Part shown: positions 8,589-16,825 of the stretch, piece after piece | Position numbering within the stretch: position 1 is the first letter of the stretch | Layout of the letters: every line of letters begins with the position of its first letter | From: JBCBGF01 sp039820585 | GTDB taxonomy: Bacteria > Pseudomonadota > Alphaproteobacteria > Rhodobacterales > Rhodobacteraceae | Direction: 5' to 3' | NCBI GenBank assembly: GCA_039820585.1 | Contig: JBCBPV010000001.1 | Coordinates: 70,999 to 134,998, forward strand | Length of the DNA: 64,000 nt | Notes under the pieces: generated by a model | Seen by the model: the letters and a program-made list of their open reading frames with translations, nothing else | Databases searched by the model: none | What the model was told of the DNA's origin: nothing | Made by a program: the position numbers and the translations under genes

Positions 8589-10709
8589 TTACACTTTACG
8601 CTCCGGATCGCGGTGCCGATCAATGGAGGCGACATCACTATCTGCCTCTAGTGCCAACATCACCGCGTGCATGTGTTCGATATCCCGCAGTTCCACGTCG
8701 ACAATAAGGCGAAAGAAGTCCGGCTTTCGATCAAGGAACGTCAGGTTGGTGATATTGGCCTTCTGCTCGCCGATCTGGGTACAAAGCCGCCCCAACACGC
8801 CCGCATCGTTCGAGATCGTCAGATCCAGGCTGATGTCATATTGCGCCGGATGCTGGCCCGAATGCCAGCGCAGGTCGATCCAACGGCTGGTCTGATCCTC
8901 AAACTCTTCCAGCGCTGGGCAGTCGATGGCATGGATCACCACCCCTTTGCCGCGATAGGCGATGCCCACGATCCGCTCGCCCGGCACGGGCTGACAACAC
9001 GGCGCACGGGTAAAGCTTTGGGCCTGTTCCAGGCCAACCACTGCGCGTGCCGCGTCAATCTCATCGCCAGTCTTGGCGATCAGATCGGGATATAGCGTCT
9101 CGATTACCGCGCGGGCGGTGACCTCGGCGGCGCCCACGCGGGTCAAAAGCTCTTTGGCGTTGGCAAGACCCATCTGCTTGGCCGCCGTGCGCAGCGCCTT
9201 GTCGGTCGCGCGCTTGCCCACATGCTCAAATGCCACGCGGGCCAGTTCGCGGCCCAGTTTTTCAAATCGTTCCCGATCCTCATCCCGCAGACTGCGTCGG
9301 ATCGCGCCTTTCGCCTTGCCGGTGGCGACGATGTCGATCCAGGTGGCCTGGGGGCGCTGGCCCTCGGCGGTAATGATCTCAACCGATTGCCCGTTCTTCA
9401 ACCGCGTCCAAAGCGGCACGCGGATGCCATCGACCTTGGCGCCGACGCAGCCATCGCCGATGCGGGTATGAATCGCATAGGCAAAGTCCAAAGGCGTCGC
9501 CCCGCGCGGCAGCTTCACAACCTCGCCCTTGGGCGTGAAGCAGAACACCTGGTCGGAATACATCTCCATCTTCACGTGTTCGAGGAACTCGTCATGATCC
9601 TCGGCCGCGTCAAAACGTTCGGTCAGCCCCGAAATCCATTCCGCCGGGTCAACGGCAAACGGGTTCTCTGCCCGTTCCCCGTCACGATAGGCCCAGTGCG
9701 CCGCTACGCCCGCCTCGGCCACTTCGTGCATCTGACGCGTGCGGATCTGGATTTCCACCCGCTTGCCATCGCGCCCCGACACCGTGGTGTGGATCGAGCG
9801 ATAGCCGTTCGACTTCGGCTGGCTGATATAATCCTTGAACCGGCCCGGCACGGCCGTCCAACGCTGGTGAATCGCGCCCAGCACGCCATAGCAATCGGCC
9901 TCGGTCGCGGTGATCACGCGGAACCCATAGATGTCGGACAGGCGCGAGAAGCCCAGTTCCTTTGCCTCCATCTTGCGCCAGACGGAATAGGGTTTCTTGG
10001 CTCGGCCATAGACATCCGCCTCGATCCCCGCCTTCTTCAGCTCTTTCTGGATGTCCTTGGTGATCTTCTGGATCACATCGCCCGCTTCACGTTGCAAAGT
10101 GATGAACCGCCGCATGATCGAGTTCCGGCCATCGGGGTTGAGAACGCTGAAGGACAGATCTTCCAACTCATCGCGCATCCATTGCATGCCCATCCGGCCT
10201 GCAAGCGGCGCATAGATATCCATCGTCTCGCGCGCCTTTTGCACCTGTTTCTCGGCTCGCATGGATTTGATTGTGCGCATGTTGTGCAAACGGTCCGACA
10301 GTTTGACCAGGATCACCCGCAAATCCTTGGACATCGCGATAAAGAGCTTGCGAAAGTTCTCTGCCTGCTTGGTCTCAGACGACGACAGCTGCAGGTTCGT
10401 CAGCTTCGTGACCCCGTCCACCAATTCCGCGATCTCCTTGCCAAAGCGTTTGGAGATCTCGCCATAAGTCGACCGGGTATCCTCGATCGTATCGTGCAAC
10501 AGCGCGGTGACGATCGTGGCATCGTCCAGCTTCATCTCGGTCAGAAGGGCGGCCACCGCGACGGGGTGCGTGAAATAGGGTTCGCCCGAGTGGCGCTTTT
10601 GCCCCTCATGCATATCCGCGCCATAGGCAAAGGCGTCGCGGATCAGGCCATCATTGGTCGAAGGGTTATAGTTGCGGACCAGTTCGATCAGGTCGTCTGC
10701 GTCGATCAT
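8589..10709 (-). CDS. rsh: Bifunctional (p)ppGpp synthetase/hydrolase (RelA/SpoT homologue)
   Basis: 706 residues with the complete long-RSH layout. The HD hydrolase domain is at about residues 25-160 with H48 and H72-D73 in LLHDTIEDT. The synthetase domain (about 230-345) has RAKKPYSVWRKM and the EIQIRT motif. TGS (about 385-450, CFTPKGEVVKLPRGATPLDFAY) and a C-terminal ACT domain (about 630-700) follow. Both catalytic halves look intact, so one protein probably makes and degrades the starvation alarmone, as in other alphaproteobacteria. The gene lies 31 bases downstream of rpoZ, whose product, the omega subunit, is a ppGpp target in other bacteria. Confidence 0.96.
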   Translation of the reverse strand: MIDADDLIELVRNYNPSTNDGLIRDAFAYGADMHEGQKRHSGEPYFTHPVAVAALLTEMKLDDATIVTALLHDTIEDTRSTYGEISKRFGKEIAELVDGVTKLTNLQLSSSETKQAENFRKLFIAMSKDLRVILVKLSDRLHNMRTIKSMRAEKQVQKARETMDIYAPLAGRMGMQWMRDELEDLSFSVLNPDGRNSIMRRFITLQREAGDVIQKITKDIQKELKKAGIEADVYGRAKKPYSVWRKMEAKELGFSRLSDIYGFRVITATEADCYGVLGAIHQRWTAVPGRFKDYISQPKSNGYRSIHTTVSGRDGKRVEIQIRTRQMHEVAEAGVAAHWAYRDGERAENPFAVDPAEWISGLTERFDAAEDHDEFLEHVKMEMYSDQVFCFTPKGEVVKLPRGATPLDFAYAIHTRIGDGCVGAKVDGIRVPLWTRLKNGQSVEIITAEGQRPQATWIDIVATGKAKGAIRRSLRDEDRERFEKLGRELARVAFEHVGKRATDKALRTAAKQMGLANAKELLTRVGAAEVTARAVIETLYPDLIAKTGDEIDAARAVVGLEQAQSFTRAPCCQPVPGERIVGIAYRGKGVVIHAIDCPALEEFEDQTSRWIDLRWHSGQHPAQYDISLDLTISNDAGVLGRLCTQIGEQKANITNLTFLDRKPDFFRLIVDVELRDIEHMHAVMLALEADSDVASIDRHRDPERKV

Positions 10710-10740
10710 CCGGTCCGCCCTAGTGGGGGCTTGGTCGCCC

Positions 10741-11094
10741 CTACTGACGCTCCTGCGCTTCCATCAGCGCGCGAAGCAGTTTCTCTTCCGACAGGTCATC
10801 TTCCGCCGGTTTGTCGTTTTCAGCGCCCATCAGCAAAGCCATCGTATCTTCTTCAGGCTCGTCAACTTCGATCTGGGTCTGGTGGCTTTCGATCATCCGC
10901 TCGCGAAGATCGTCGGCCTGCTGGGTTTCTTCGGCAATCTCACGCAGGGACACGACCGGGTTCTTGTCGTTGTCGCGGTCAAGCGTCAGCGGCGCACCAC
11001 TGGAAATCTCGCGCGCACGGTGTGCGGCCAGCATCACCAGCTCAAACCGGTTGGGAACCTTGTCAACGCAATCTTCGACCGTCACGCGGGCCAT
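10741..11094 (-). CDS. rpoZ: RNA polymerase omega subunit
   Basis: 117 residues starting MARVTVEDCVDKVPNRFELVMLAAHRAREI, the diagnostic N-terminal helix pair of omega, which binds the beta-prime C-terminus and helps assemble RNA polymerase. The Asp/Glu-rich C-terminal extension is typical of alphaproteobacterial omega. It precedes rsh by 31 bases, the usual rpoZ-rsh (rpoZ-spoT) arrangement. Confidence 0.96.
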   Translation of the reverse strand: MARVTVEDCVDKVPNRFELVMLAAHRAREISSGAPLTLDRDNDKNPVVSLREIAEETQQADDLRERMIESHQTQIEVDEPEEDTMALLMGAENDKPAEDDLSEEKLLRALMEAQERQ

Positions 11095-11179
11095 GTGCTT
11101 CTCCAGCCTTGCCTTAGGAAATCCAAGGCATGGTATTTAGGCCTCGAATCCCAGAAACACAAGGCAAAAAGCGCGCGAT

Positions 11180-11734
11180 TTAAAGGCGCGTGATCGCGGC
11201 ACGGTCCACCGCTGGCAGGGCATCGGTCAGCTGTGAAACGCTTTGGCCCAGCACCGGATGGCGCCAATTCGGCGCGATTTCGTTCAACGGCACCAGCACA
11301 AAGGCCCGATCCTGCAGGCGCGGATGGGGCAAAATCAGCGTCTCAGGGGCGGTGGTGCTTTGCTGATCGGCGGGCAGGGCGCGCCAGGTTTCAAACGTCG
11401 CCAGACTGGGCAAGATCACATCGCCCCAGGCCAAAAGATCAAGGTCCAGCACACGACTGCCCCATCGCTGCACCCGTTCCCGGCCAAAGGCGGCCTCGAT
11501 CCGGTGCAACCGCGCCAAGGCGTCCGCAGGCGTGCCCGTGGGCGCGAGGACGGCTGCGGCATTGATGTAGTCAGGCCCTGCCCCTACCGGGAAACACGGC
11601 GTCCGGTACAGCGCGCTTGCCCGTACCAGATCAAACCCCGCGGACGGCAATGCATCCAAGGCCCGCAAAACCGTGTCTTCCGCGGTGTCGCCAGCGAAAG
11701 GCGTGTTCGATCCCAGAGCGATCAATACTTCCAT
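11180..11734 (-). CDS. folK: 2-amino-4-hydroxy-6-hydroxymethyldihydropteridine pyrophosphokinase
   Basis: 184 residues. LIALGSNTPFAGD at the N-terminus and the HPPK signature (here QRWGSRVLDLDLLAWG) identify the enzyme that pyrophosphorylates hydroxymethyl-dihydropterin in folate synthesis. The Asp pair in LDLDLL binds magnesium. LILPHPRLQDRAFVLVPL is the conserved C-terminal block. The signature Pro of 'GPR' is Ser here, within the range of the family. It is divergent from the NYN-domain gene at 11861 and lies 85 bases upstream of rpoZ. Confidence 0.95.
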   Translation of the reverse strand: MEVLIALGSNTPFAGDTAEDTVLRALDALPSAGFDLVRASALYRTPCFPVGAGPDYINAAAVLAPTGTPADALARLHRIEAAFGRERVQRWGSRVLDLDLLAWGDVILPSLATFETWRALPADQQSTTAPETLILPHPRLQDRAFVLVPLNEIAPNWRHPVLGQSVSQLTDALPAVDRAAITRL

Positions 11735-11860
11735 TACGTCACATATCCGAAAGTGCGGTTGATCCGGCTGTCATTGTCTTTAAGTTGGGCCTGCTTTGCC
11801 GGGACCCTAATCACACTCACGGACCTCAATCGGCAAGCTCGAAATTGAAGGATTATGTGA

Positions 11861-12433
11861 ATGTTCTATCGGGACGAACGGCTTGCGCTGTTCATCGACG
11901 GATCGAACCTGTATGCGGCTGCCAAGGCGCTTGGGTTCGACATCGACTACAAGCTCCTGCGACAGGAATTTATGCGTCGTGGCAAGCTGTTGCGGGCTTT
12001 TTACTATACCGCATTGCTGGAAAATGACGAATACTCACCCATTCGCCCGCTTGTCGACTGGCTGCATTACAATGGCTTTTCGATGGTCACCAAACCGGCC
12101 AAAGAATTCACCGACAGCCAAGGTCGGCGCAAGGTGAAAGGCAACATGGATATCGAGCTTGCCGTCGACGCGATGGAGCTTGCGCCACATGTCGATCACA
12201 TTGTTCTGTTCTCGGGCGACGGGGATTTCCGGCCACTATTGGAAAGCCTTCAGCGCCAGGGTGTGCGGGTGTCCGTCGTCTCCACCATCCGCTCGCAACC
12301 GCCGATGATCGCCGATGAGCTGCGCAGACAGGCCGATAACTTTATCGAGCTGGATGAGCTGAAAGACGTCATTGGCCGCCCCCCGCGTGAGCCGCGCGAA
12401 GACATGCGCGAACGTGAGCAAGTCGAAGACTAG
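11861..12433 (+). CDS. NYN/LabA-like domain protein (DUF88)
   Basis: 190 residues. LALFIDGSNLYAAAKALG at residue 8 and IVLFSGDGDFRPLLESLQRQG near residue 115 are the two acidic motifs of the NYN (PIN-like) nuclease fold; D-G-S-N and S-G-D-G-D-F carry the metal-binding Asp residues. GNMDIELAVDAMELA supplies the third. Members are thought to be RNA-processing or regulatory nucleases, and LabA itself acts in cyanobacterial clock output; the target here is unknown. The last 30 residues are highly charged. It is divergent from folK and its stop overlaps that of the convergent cytochrome gene. Confidence 0.88.
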   Translation: MFYRDERLALFIDGSNLYAAAKALGFDIDYKLLRQEFMRRGKLLRAFYYTALLENDEYSPIRPLVDWLHYNGFSMVTKPAKEFTDSQGRRKVKGNMDIELAVDAMELAPHVDHIVLFSGDGDFRPLLESLQRQGVRVSVVSTIRSQPPMIADELRRQADNFIELDELKDVIGRPPREPREDMREREQVED

Positions 12434-12894
12434 TCACCGGCCATCTCATTAATCTGGTTGTGCCGCTCAATGACGCGGCGCGGCCATGTCGACTTGATAT
12501 AGGCCAGAACGGCGCGCAGGTCGTCGTCGGCCAGCACGTCACCGAAACCTTGCATGTTCGAACGATATGTCCCGCCGATCATCGCCTCGGTTCCGTGTTT
12601 TGTGATAAGAAACAGTTGTGCGTCCGGGTGGTGCCAGGTGTGACCGGTTTCATCATGGGGCGGCGCCGGAAGATATCCGTCGGCGTCTCTCTCTTGCCAG
12701 TTGGCGACCTGGCCTTCCAGATTCGCGCCATGGCAAGACGCACAATAGTCACTGTACAGCGCTTCGCCCCTCGCGACCATTGTAGCGTTCTGGTAGGGAA
12801 TGATCGGCTCAAACGGACCGTTGCTGGCCCACAAGATCACGGATCCCGCAACGGCAAACGCCACCGCAGCGGCAAGTGCTATCCAAGGTTTCAT
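12430..12894 (-). CDS. Membrane-anchored or secreted cytochrome c
   Basis: 154 residues. The N-terminal hydrophobic segment (about residues 4-24) is an uncleaved anchor or signal sequence. CASCHG is the haem-attachment CxxCH motif and the Met in RSNMQGF is the likely sixth ligand, so this is a class I monohaem cytochrome c, matured in the periplasm. HTWHHPDAQLFLITKHG between the ligands is typical of the small cytochromes found near copper or oxidase genes, but no such gene is next to it here. Its electron partner is unknown. It ends convergently with the NYN gene with a four-base stop overlap (CTAG). Confidence 0.9.
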   Translation of the reverse strand: MKPWIALAAAVAFAVAGSVILWASNGPFEPIIPYQNATMVARGEALYSDYCASCHGANLEGQVANWQERDADGYLPAPPHDETGHTWHHPDAQLFLITKHGTEAMIGGTYRSNMQGFGDVLADDDLRAVLAYIKSTWPRRVIERHNQINEMAGD

Positions 12895-13028
12895 GCTCTC
12901 TCCATCATCGCCCTTGGCAGGGCTGTGCGGTATTCCCGCGCGGGAAGGTCAAGCCCGCTTGCGCCTGCGAATGACGCCATTATCCTTGATGCAACCCGGC
13001 ACTGCGCCGCCAGACCCGGAAGACACTC

Positions 13029-13979
13029 GTGACGAGACCACCACTAACCCTCTACCTCGCAGCCCCACGGGGCTTTTGCGCCGGTGTGGACCGCGCAATC
13101 AAGATCGTGGAGATGGCGCTGGAAAAGTGGGGGGCCCCGGTCTTTGTCCGCCATGAGATCGTGCACAACCGCTACGTGGTCGACGGGCTGCGCGAAAAGG
13201 GTGCGGTGTTTGTTGAAGAACTGGATCAGTGCCCCGACGATCGCCCCGTGATCTTCTCTGCCCATGGTGTGCCCAAGGCCGTTCCGGCAGAAGCCGCGCG
13301 GCGTGAAATGCTGTTTGTCGATGCCACCTGCCCGCTTGTATCCAAGGTCCATATCGAGGCCGAGAGGCACAGCGCCAATGGCCTGCAGATGGTGATGATC
13401 GGCCATGAGGGGCACCCGGAGACCGTGGGCACCATGGGGCAATTGCCCGAGGGCGAAGTGATCCTGGTCGAAACCGTCGACGACGTGGCCCACATCACCC
13501 CGCGCGATCCCGAAAAGCTGGCCTTCATCACCCAAACCACCCTGTCGGTCGATGACACCGCAGATATCGTGACCGCGCTAAAGGCACGCTTCCCGGCCAT
13601 CGTCGGCCCGCACAAGGAAGACATCTGCTATGCCACCACCAACCGGCAAGAGGCGGTGAAGGCCATGGCGCCACGCGCCGATGCGATGCTGGTGATCGGG
13701 GCGCCCAATTCATCGAACTCCAAGCGGTTGGTAGAGGTCGGGCGCGCGGCGGGATGCGCCTATGCCCAGCTTGTCCAGCGGGCCGAAGACATCGACTGGC
13801 GCGCGCTCGACGGAATCTCCTCAATCGGGCTGACCGCCGGGGCCAGCGCGCCTGAGGTTTTGGTCAATGAAGTGATCGATGCCTTCCGCGCGAAATACGA
13901 TGTCACCGTGGAAAAGGTCGAGACCGCAGTCGAAAACGTGGAATTCAAAGTACCGCGCGTGCTGCGGGAACCTGCCTGA
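13029..13979 (+). CDS. ispH: 4-hydroxy-3-methylbut-2-enyl diphosphate reductase
   Basis: 316 residues from a GTG start. The three Cys that hold the iron-sulfur cluster are visible in PRGFCAGVDRAI (C17), DATCPLVSKVH and EDICYATTNRQ. The enzyme makes IPP and DMAPP in the last step of the MEP isoprenoid pathway. SSNSKRLVEV and AGASAPEVLV are also conserved. It is the first gene of a tight plus-strand run ending in rnhA; the ispH-rnhA neighbourhood recurs in Rhodobacteraceae. Confidence 0.97.
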   Translation: MTRPPLTLYLAAPRGFCAGVDRAIKIVEMALEKWGAPVFVRHEIVHNRYVVDGLREKGAVFVEELDQCPDDRPVIFSAHGVPKAVPAEAARREMLFVDATCPLVSKVHIEAERHSANGLQMVMIGHEGHPETVGTMGQLPEGEVILVETVDDVAHITPRDPEKLAFITQTTLSVDDTADIVTALKARFPAIVGPHKEDICYATTNRQEAVKAMAPRADAMLVIGAPNSSNSKRLVEVGRAAGCAYAQLVQRAEDIDWRALDGISSIGLTAGASAPEVLVNEVIDAFRAKYDVTVEKVETAVENVEFKVPRVLREPA

Positions 13980-13989
13980 GCCGCGCGGG

Positions 13990-14451
13990 ATGACGGACTA
14001 TCACGCCTTTGAAGGCCGCGTGGAACCCGTGGAATGGGGCACGTCGACCTACACGATCCTGCGGCTCCCGCCCTGGATCGAAACCGCGCTGGTGGCCGAA
14101 GGGGCCCGGCGCGTCGAGGGTGAGATTAATGACCATCCGGTGAACCTGGCGCTGACACGGGCCCCCGTGGTGGACGGCGCGTTCCTATGGGCCGGCAAAG
14201 CGCTGTTGGGCGCCGCCGGAATCACACCGGGCGAGGTGATTGATGTGCGGCTTCGCAAAACCGATCCCGACATTGTCGATGTTCCCGCCGATGTCACCGC
14301 CGCCCTGCATAGCACCGGCGCAACGGCTGCGTTTGAGGCGCTGTCTGCCGGCAAAAAACGCGGGCTTCTGCACCAGGTCGAGACGGCGAAGCGGGCCGAT
14401 ACACGCGCCCGCCGGATAGCCGCCCTGATTGCGAGCATGGACGATGCGTGA
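13990..14451 (+). CDS. DUF1905/YdeI-family protein
   Basis: 153 residues from ATG 13990. The N-terminal half (FEGRVEPVEWGTSTYTILRLPPW ... VEGEINDHPVNLAL) has the DUF1905 pattern, a small beta-barrel. The C-terminal half (ALHSTGATAAFEALSAGKKRGLL ... RADTRARRIAALIASM) is the YdeI/OmpD-associated helical segment. This fusion is common; no biochemical role is established. It starts 11 bases after ispH and its stop overlaps the start of the next gene. It is the second YdeI-related gene in the window. Confidence 0.8.
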   Translation: MTDYHAFEGRVEPVEWGTSTYTILRLPPWIETALVAEGARRVEGEINDHPVNLALTRAPVVDGAFLWAGKALLGAAGITPGEVIDVRLRKTDPDIVDVPADVTAALHSTGATAAFEALSAGKKRGLLHQVETAKRADTRARRIAALIASMDDA

Positions 14452-14893
14452 GATCCCGGTCTCTGCCCTGATCCTGGGCCTGGCGGGATTGATCCCGTTC
14501 GTATGGGGCGCGCTCACGGTGCTGTCGCCCGCGATGACCGAATTCGGGATCCAAACCTTCGGCCCGCGCTTTGTGGGGCCCTTCGTCCAGTTGAACTACG
14601 GCCAGATCATTCTGGCCTTCATGTCCGGCGTTTTGTGGGGTTTTGCCACCCGCGCACAAGGCGGTGTTGCGGCCACGGGGTATGCCCTGTCGGTGCTGCC
14701 CGCGCTCTGGGCGTTTTTCTTTGTGGGCGGCGGCCCGGTATCGGCGGCGATCAACCTTCTGGCGGGTTTCGTCGGCCTCCTGGGCCTTGACTATATGTTC
14801 TGGCGGCAGGGTCTGGCCCCGATCTGGTGGATGCAGCTGCGCGTCGGTCTGACGGCGGTGGTCGCCGCCTGCCTGGTGGTGACGGCATGGTAG
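14444..14893 (+). CDS. DUF3429 inner-membrane protein
   Basis: 149 residues from ATG 14444, overlapping the preceding gene by eight bases. Four to five hydrophobic segments span nearly the whole protein (ALILGLAGLIPFVWGAL, IILAFMSGVLWGF, YALSVLPALWAFFFV, LRVGLTAVVAACLVV). The sequence QLNYGQIILAFMSGVLWGF is the conserved core of DUF3429, a family of unknown function. A slightly longer frame from 14429 exists, but the internal ATG starts directly before the first membrane segment. Confidence 0.8.
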   Translation: MREIPVSALILGLAGLIPFVWGALTVLSPAMTEFGIQTFGPRFVGPFVQLNYGQIILAFMSGVLWGFATRAQGGVAATGYALSVLPALWAFFFVGGGPVSAAINLLAGFVGLLGLDYMFWRQGLAPIWWMQLRVGLTAVVAACLVVTAW

Positions 14894-15483
14894 GGTCCGA
14901 CGATGAAACCCGCGCGGTCTATGATGCGCGCGCGGCGGATTATGCCAAGATGGGTCGTGGGACAGGTTTGGAACCGATTGAACAGGCATTCCTTGATCGC
15001 GTCGGCCCCGGCGGCCGGATCCTTGATTTCGGATGCGGCCCCGGACGCACCGCAGCCGCGATGCGCGATGCCGGCCACCCGGTGGACGCGCTTGATGCCT
15101 CGCCCGAGATGGCAAAGCTTGCGAAGGACAAGTTTGGCCTGGACGTCACCGTGGCACCCTTCGACAGCCTGACAGCCAAGGCCCTCTACGATGGGGTCTG
15201 GGCAAGCTTCAGCTTGCTGCACGTCCCCAAGGCCGATCTGCCGCCGCTTCTGACCGCCATTCACCACGCACTGAAGCCGGGGGGCCAGCTTCACGTCTCG
15301 GTCAAACTGGGCACGGGCGAAGCACGCGACAGCATTGGCCGCTTCTATGCGTATTACACCGACGCCGAGTTAACCGCGCTTCTGGAAGCGGCGGGATTCA
15401 CCGTGACCGAGCGTGACTTTGGCACCAGCCCCGGCCTGTCGGGCGACCGCGCGTCCTGGATTGCGCTGGCCGCCCATGCCTGA
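14887..15483 (+). CDS. Class I SAM-dependent methyltransferase
   Basis: 198 residues from ATG 14887, overlapping the DUF3429 stop by seven bases. ILDFGCGPGRTAAAM is motif I for S-adenosylmethionine binding, VDALDASPEMAKLA carries the acidic residue that holds the ribose, and LLHVPKADLPPLLTAIHHALKPGGQLHVSVK is the usual motif II/III region. The YDARAADYAKM start resembles small-molecule and UbiE-like methyltransferases. The substrate cannot be assigned. It overlaps rnhA by eight bases. Confidence 0.88.
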   Translation: MVGSDDETRAVYDARAADYAKMGRGTGLEPIEQAFLDRVGPGGRILDFGCGPGRTAAAMRDAGHPVDALDASPEMAKLAKDKFGLDVTVAPFDSLTAKALYDGVWASFSLLHVPKADLPPLLTAIHHALKPGGQLHVSVKLGTGEARDSIGRFYAYYTDAELTALLEAAGFTVTERDFGTSPGLSGDRASWIALAAHA

Positions 15484-15955
15484 GCTGTTCGCATATACCG
15501 ACGGCGCCTGTTCGGGGAACCCCGGCCCCGGCGGATGGGGCGCCCTGATGATCGCGCGCGAGGGCGACGCGATCTTGCGTGAACGGGCGCTGAACGGTGG
15601 CGAGGCGCAGACCACCAACAACCGCATGGAATTGCTGGCCGCGATATCCGCGCTTGAGGCGCTGTCGCGCCCTTCGCAGATCACCATCGTGACCGACAGC
15701 ACCTATGTGAAAAACGGGGTCACCGGCTGGATCCATGGCTGGAAGAAAAACGGCTGGCGCACGGCGGCGAAAAAGCCCGTGAAAAACGAAGACCTGTGGC
15801 GGCGTTTGGATGAGGCACAGGCCCGCCATGACGTGACCTGGGAATGGGTCAAAGGCCATGCGGGCCACCCCGAGAATGAGCGGGCGGATGAATTGGCCCG
15901 CGACGGGATGGCCCCGTTCAAACCCGCAAAGCCCGGTGGCTCAGGCCGTCGCTGA
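15476..15955 (+). CDS. rnhA: Ribonuclease HI
   Basis: 159 residues from ATG 15476. YTDGACSGNPGPGGW holds D9, and E52 (NNRMELLA), D74 (VTDSTYV) and D138 (NERADELA) complete the DEDD metal site; H128 in VKGHAGH is the catalytic His. The basic handle region (GWIHGWKKNGWRTAAKKPVKN) is present. RNase HI degrades the RNA strand of RNA-DNA hybrids during replication and R-loop removal. Its 3' end overlaps the convergent cupin gene by 15 bases. Confidence 0.97.
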   Translation: MPELFAYTDGACSGNPGPGGWGALMIAREGDAILRERALNGGEAQTTNNRMELLAAISALEALSRPSQITIVTDSTYVKNGVTGWIHGWKKNGWRTAAKKPVKNEDLWRRLDEAQARHDVTWEWVKGHAGHPENERADELARDGMAPFKPAKPGGSGRR

Positions 15956-16546
15956 TCCCGCCAGCGTTGCCCTGTCCGATAGGCCCTGACCCTTCCACAC
16001 AATCATCGCCATCAGCGGGCTGTCGGTCATGTCAAACGCATGGGTCTGGTTCGACGCGACCTCTGCCGTGTGACCCGGGCGCAGTCGCACCGGCGGGCAA
16101 TCGGGCAGTTGCAGAACGCCACCACCGGCAATAACCACGTAGATCTCTTCCGGTTCGTGGAAATGTTCAGGATACACCAGCCCCTGCCCCCAGACACCAA
16201 TGGCGATACGCGTCTCATGGCTGACGAACGGGCCATTCGGCGACACCAGATTGAACCATCCGTATTGGCGCAGGTAGTCACCACCAACCTCACTGCGCTG
16301 ATAGGTTTGCTCCATCCGCAGGTGGGGCACCGCGCGCGCCACCGCATCGGCCAGCGGGCGGATCCATCCCACCGACAGATCGGCAATCGCTGGGATCTCC
16401 TCGCAGACCGGCAATGGGCGTGCTTCGGGCAACAGAAACGGCAAATCCTCTTCCGGCAGATCCGCGAACTCGGCCAAATGGGGAAGCTGGGCGAGCACTT
16501 TGCGTGTCTCGCTCAGGATCGTGCGATAGGCGGTCTTGGCGTCCAT
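15941..16546 (-). CDS. DMSP-lyase-family cupin protein (DddQ/DddL-like)
   Basis: 201 residues from ATG 16546, which has a GGGAGGGGAC ribosome site directly upstream. The C-terminal half is a cupin: H128 and H130 in YPEHFHEPEEIYVVIAGGG with E134 and Y136, then H169 in SNQTHAFDM. This H-x-H-x3-E-x-Y ... H set is the metal and catalytic set of the DddQ/DddL/DddW group, which splits dimethylsulfoniopropionate to acrylate and dimethyl sulfide. Flanking blocks (LRQYGWFNLVSPNGPF, PLMAMIVWKG) also fit that superfamily. Homologues include proteins of other activity, so DMSP cleavage is an inference. It is followed upstream by a GlsB-like gene 38 bases away. Confidence 0.62.
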   Translation of the reverse strand: MDAKTAYRTILSETRKVLAQLPHLAEFADLPEEDLPFLLPEARPLPVCEEIPAIADLSVGWIRPLADAVARAVPHLRMEQTYQRSEVGGDYLRQYGWFNLVSPNGPFVSHETRIAIGVWGQGLVYPEHFHEPEEIYVVIAGGGVLQLPDCPPVRLRPGHTAEVASNQTHAFDMTDSPLMAMIVWKGQGLSDRATLAGSATA

Positions 16547-16584
16547 GTCCCCTCCCGTCTGTCGTCTTGGGTCGGGTCTGACGG

Positions 16585-16821
16585 TCAGCGCCGCCAGTGC
16601 GTGGGTATGATCACCAACGCCCCGACGGACGCGATGATAGCATTTATGCCTGGTCGTCCAAAGCTTATCCCGAACATCAGCGTCACGAAATAGAACAGGA
16701 ACGCCCCGCCCACGCAAATGATGATGGATTGCAGGATGCCGTTATGGGTGAAGCCCGACTTCTCGGACAGGTATCCCACGATACCCGCGATCACCACGGT
16801 GCCGATCAGGGTTGGGAACAT
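16585..16821 (-). CDS. Small GlsB/YeaQ/YmgE-like membrane protein
   Basis: 78 residues from ATG 16821, with GGAAGGAT as ribosome site. Three hydrophobic segments (LIGTVVIAGIVGYLS, ILQSIIICVGGAFLFYFV, INAIIASVGALVIIP) separated by a Gly-rich turn and IICVGGAFL resemble the transglycosylase-associated / GlsB family of stress-induced inner-membrane proteins. The exact role is unknown. The longer frame to 16905 overlaps fmt and is rejected. It starts four bases after the fmt stop and is probably part of the def-fmt transcript. Confidence 0.72.
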   Translation of the reverse strand: MFPTLIGTVVIAGIVGYLSEKSGFTHNGILQSIIICVGGAFLFYFVTLMFGISFGRPGINAIIASVGALVIIPTHWRR

Positions 16822-16825
16822 GGCG

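Noticed and set aside
9222..11117. 631-residue plus-strand frame over rsh and rpoZ
   Set aside because: Antisense to rsh; composition (His/Arg/Leu/Gln rich) is that of a reverse-frame shadow.
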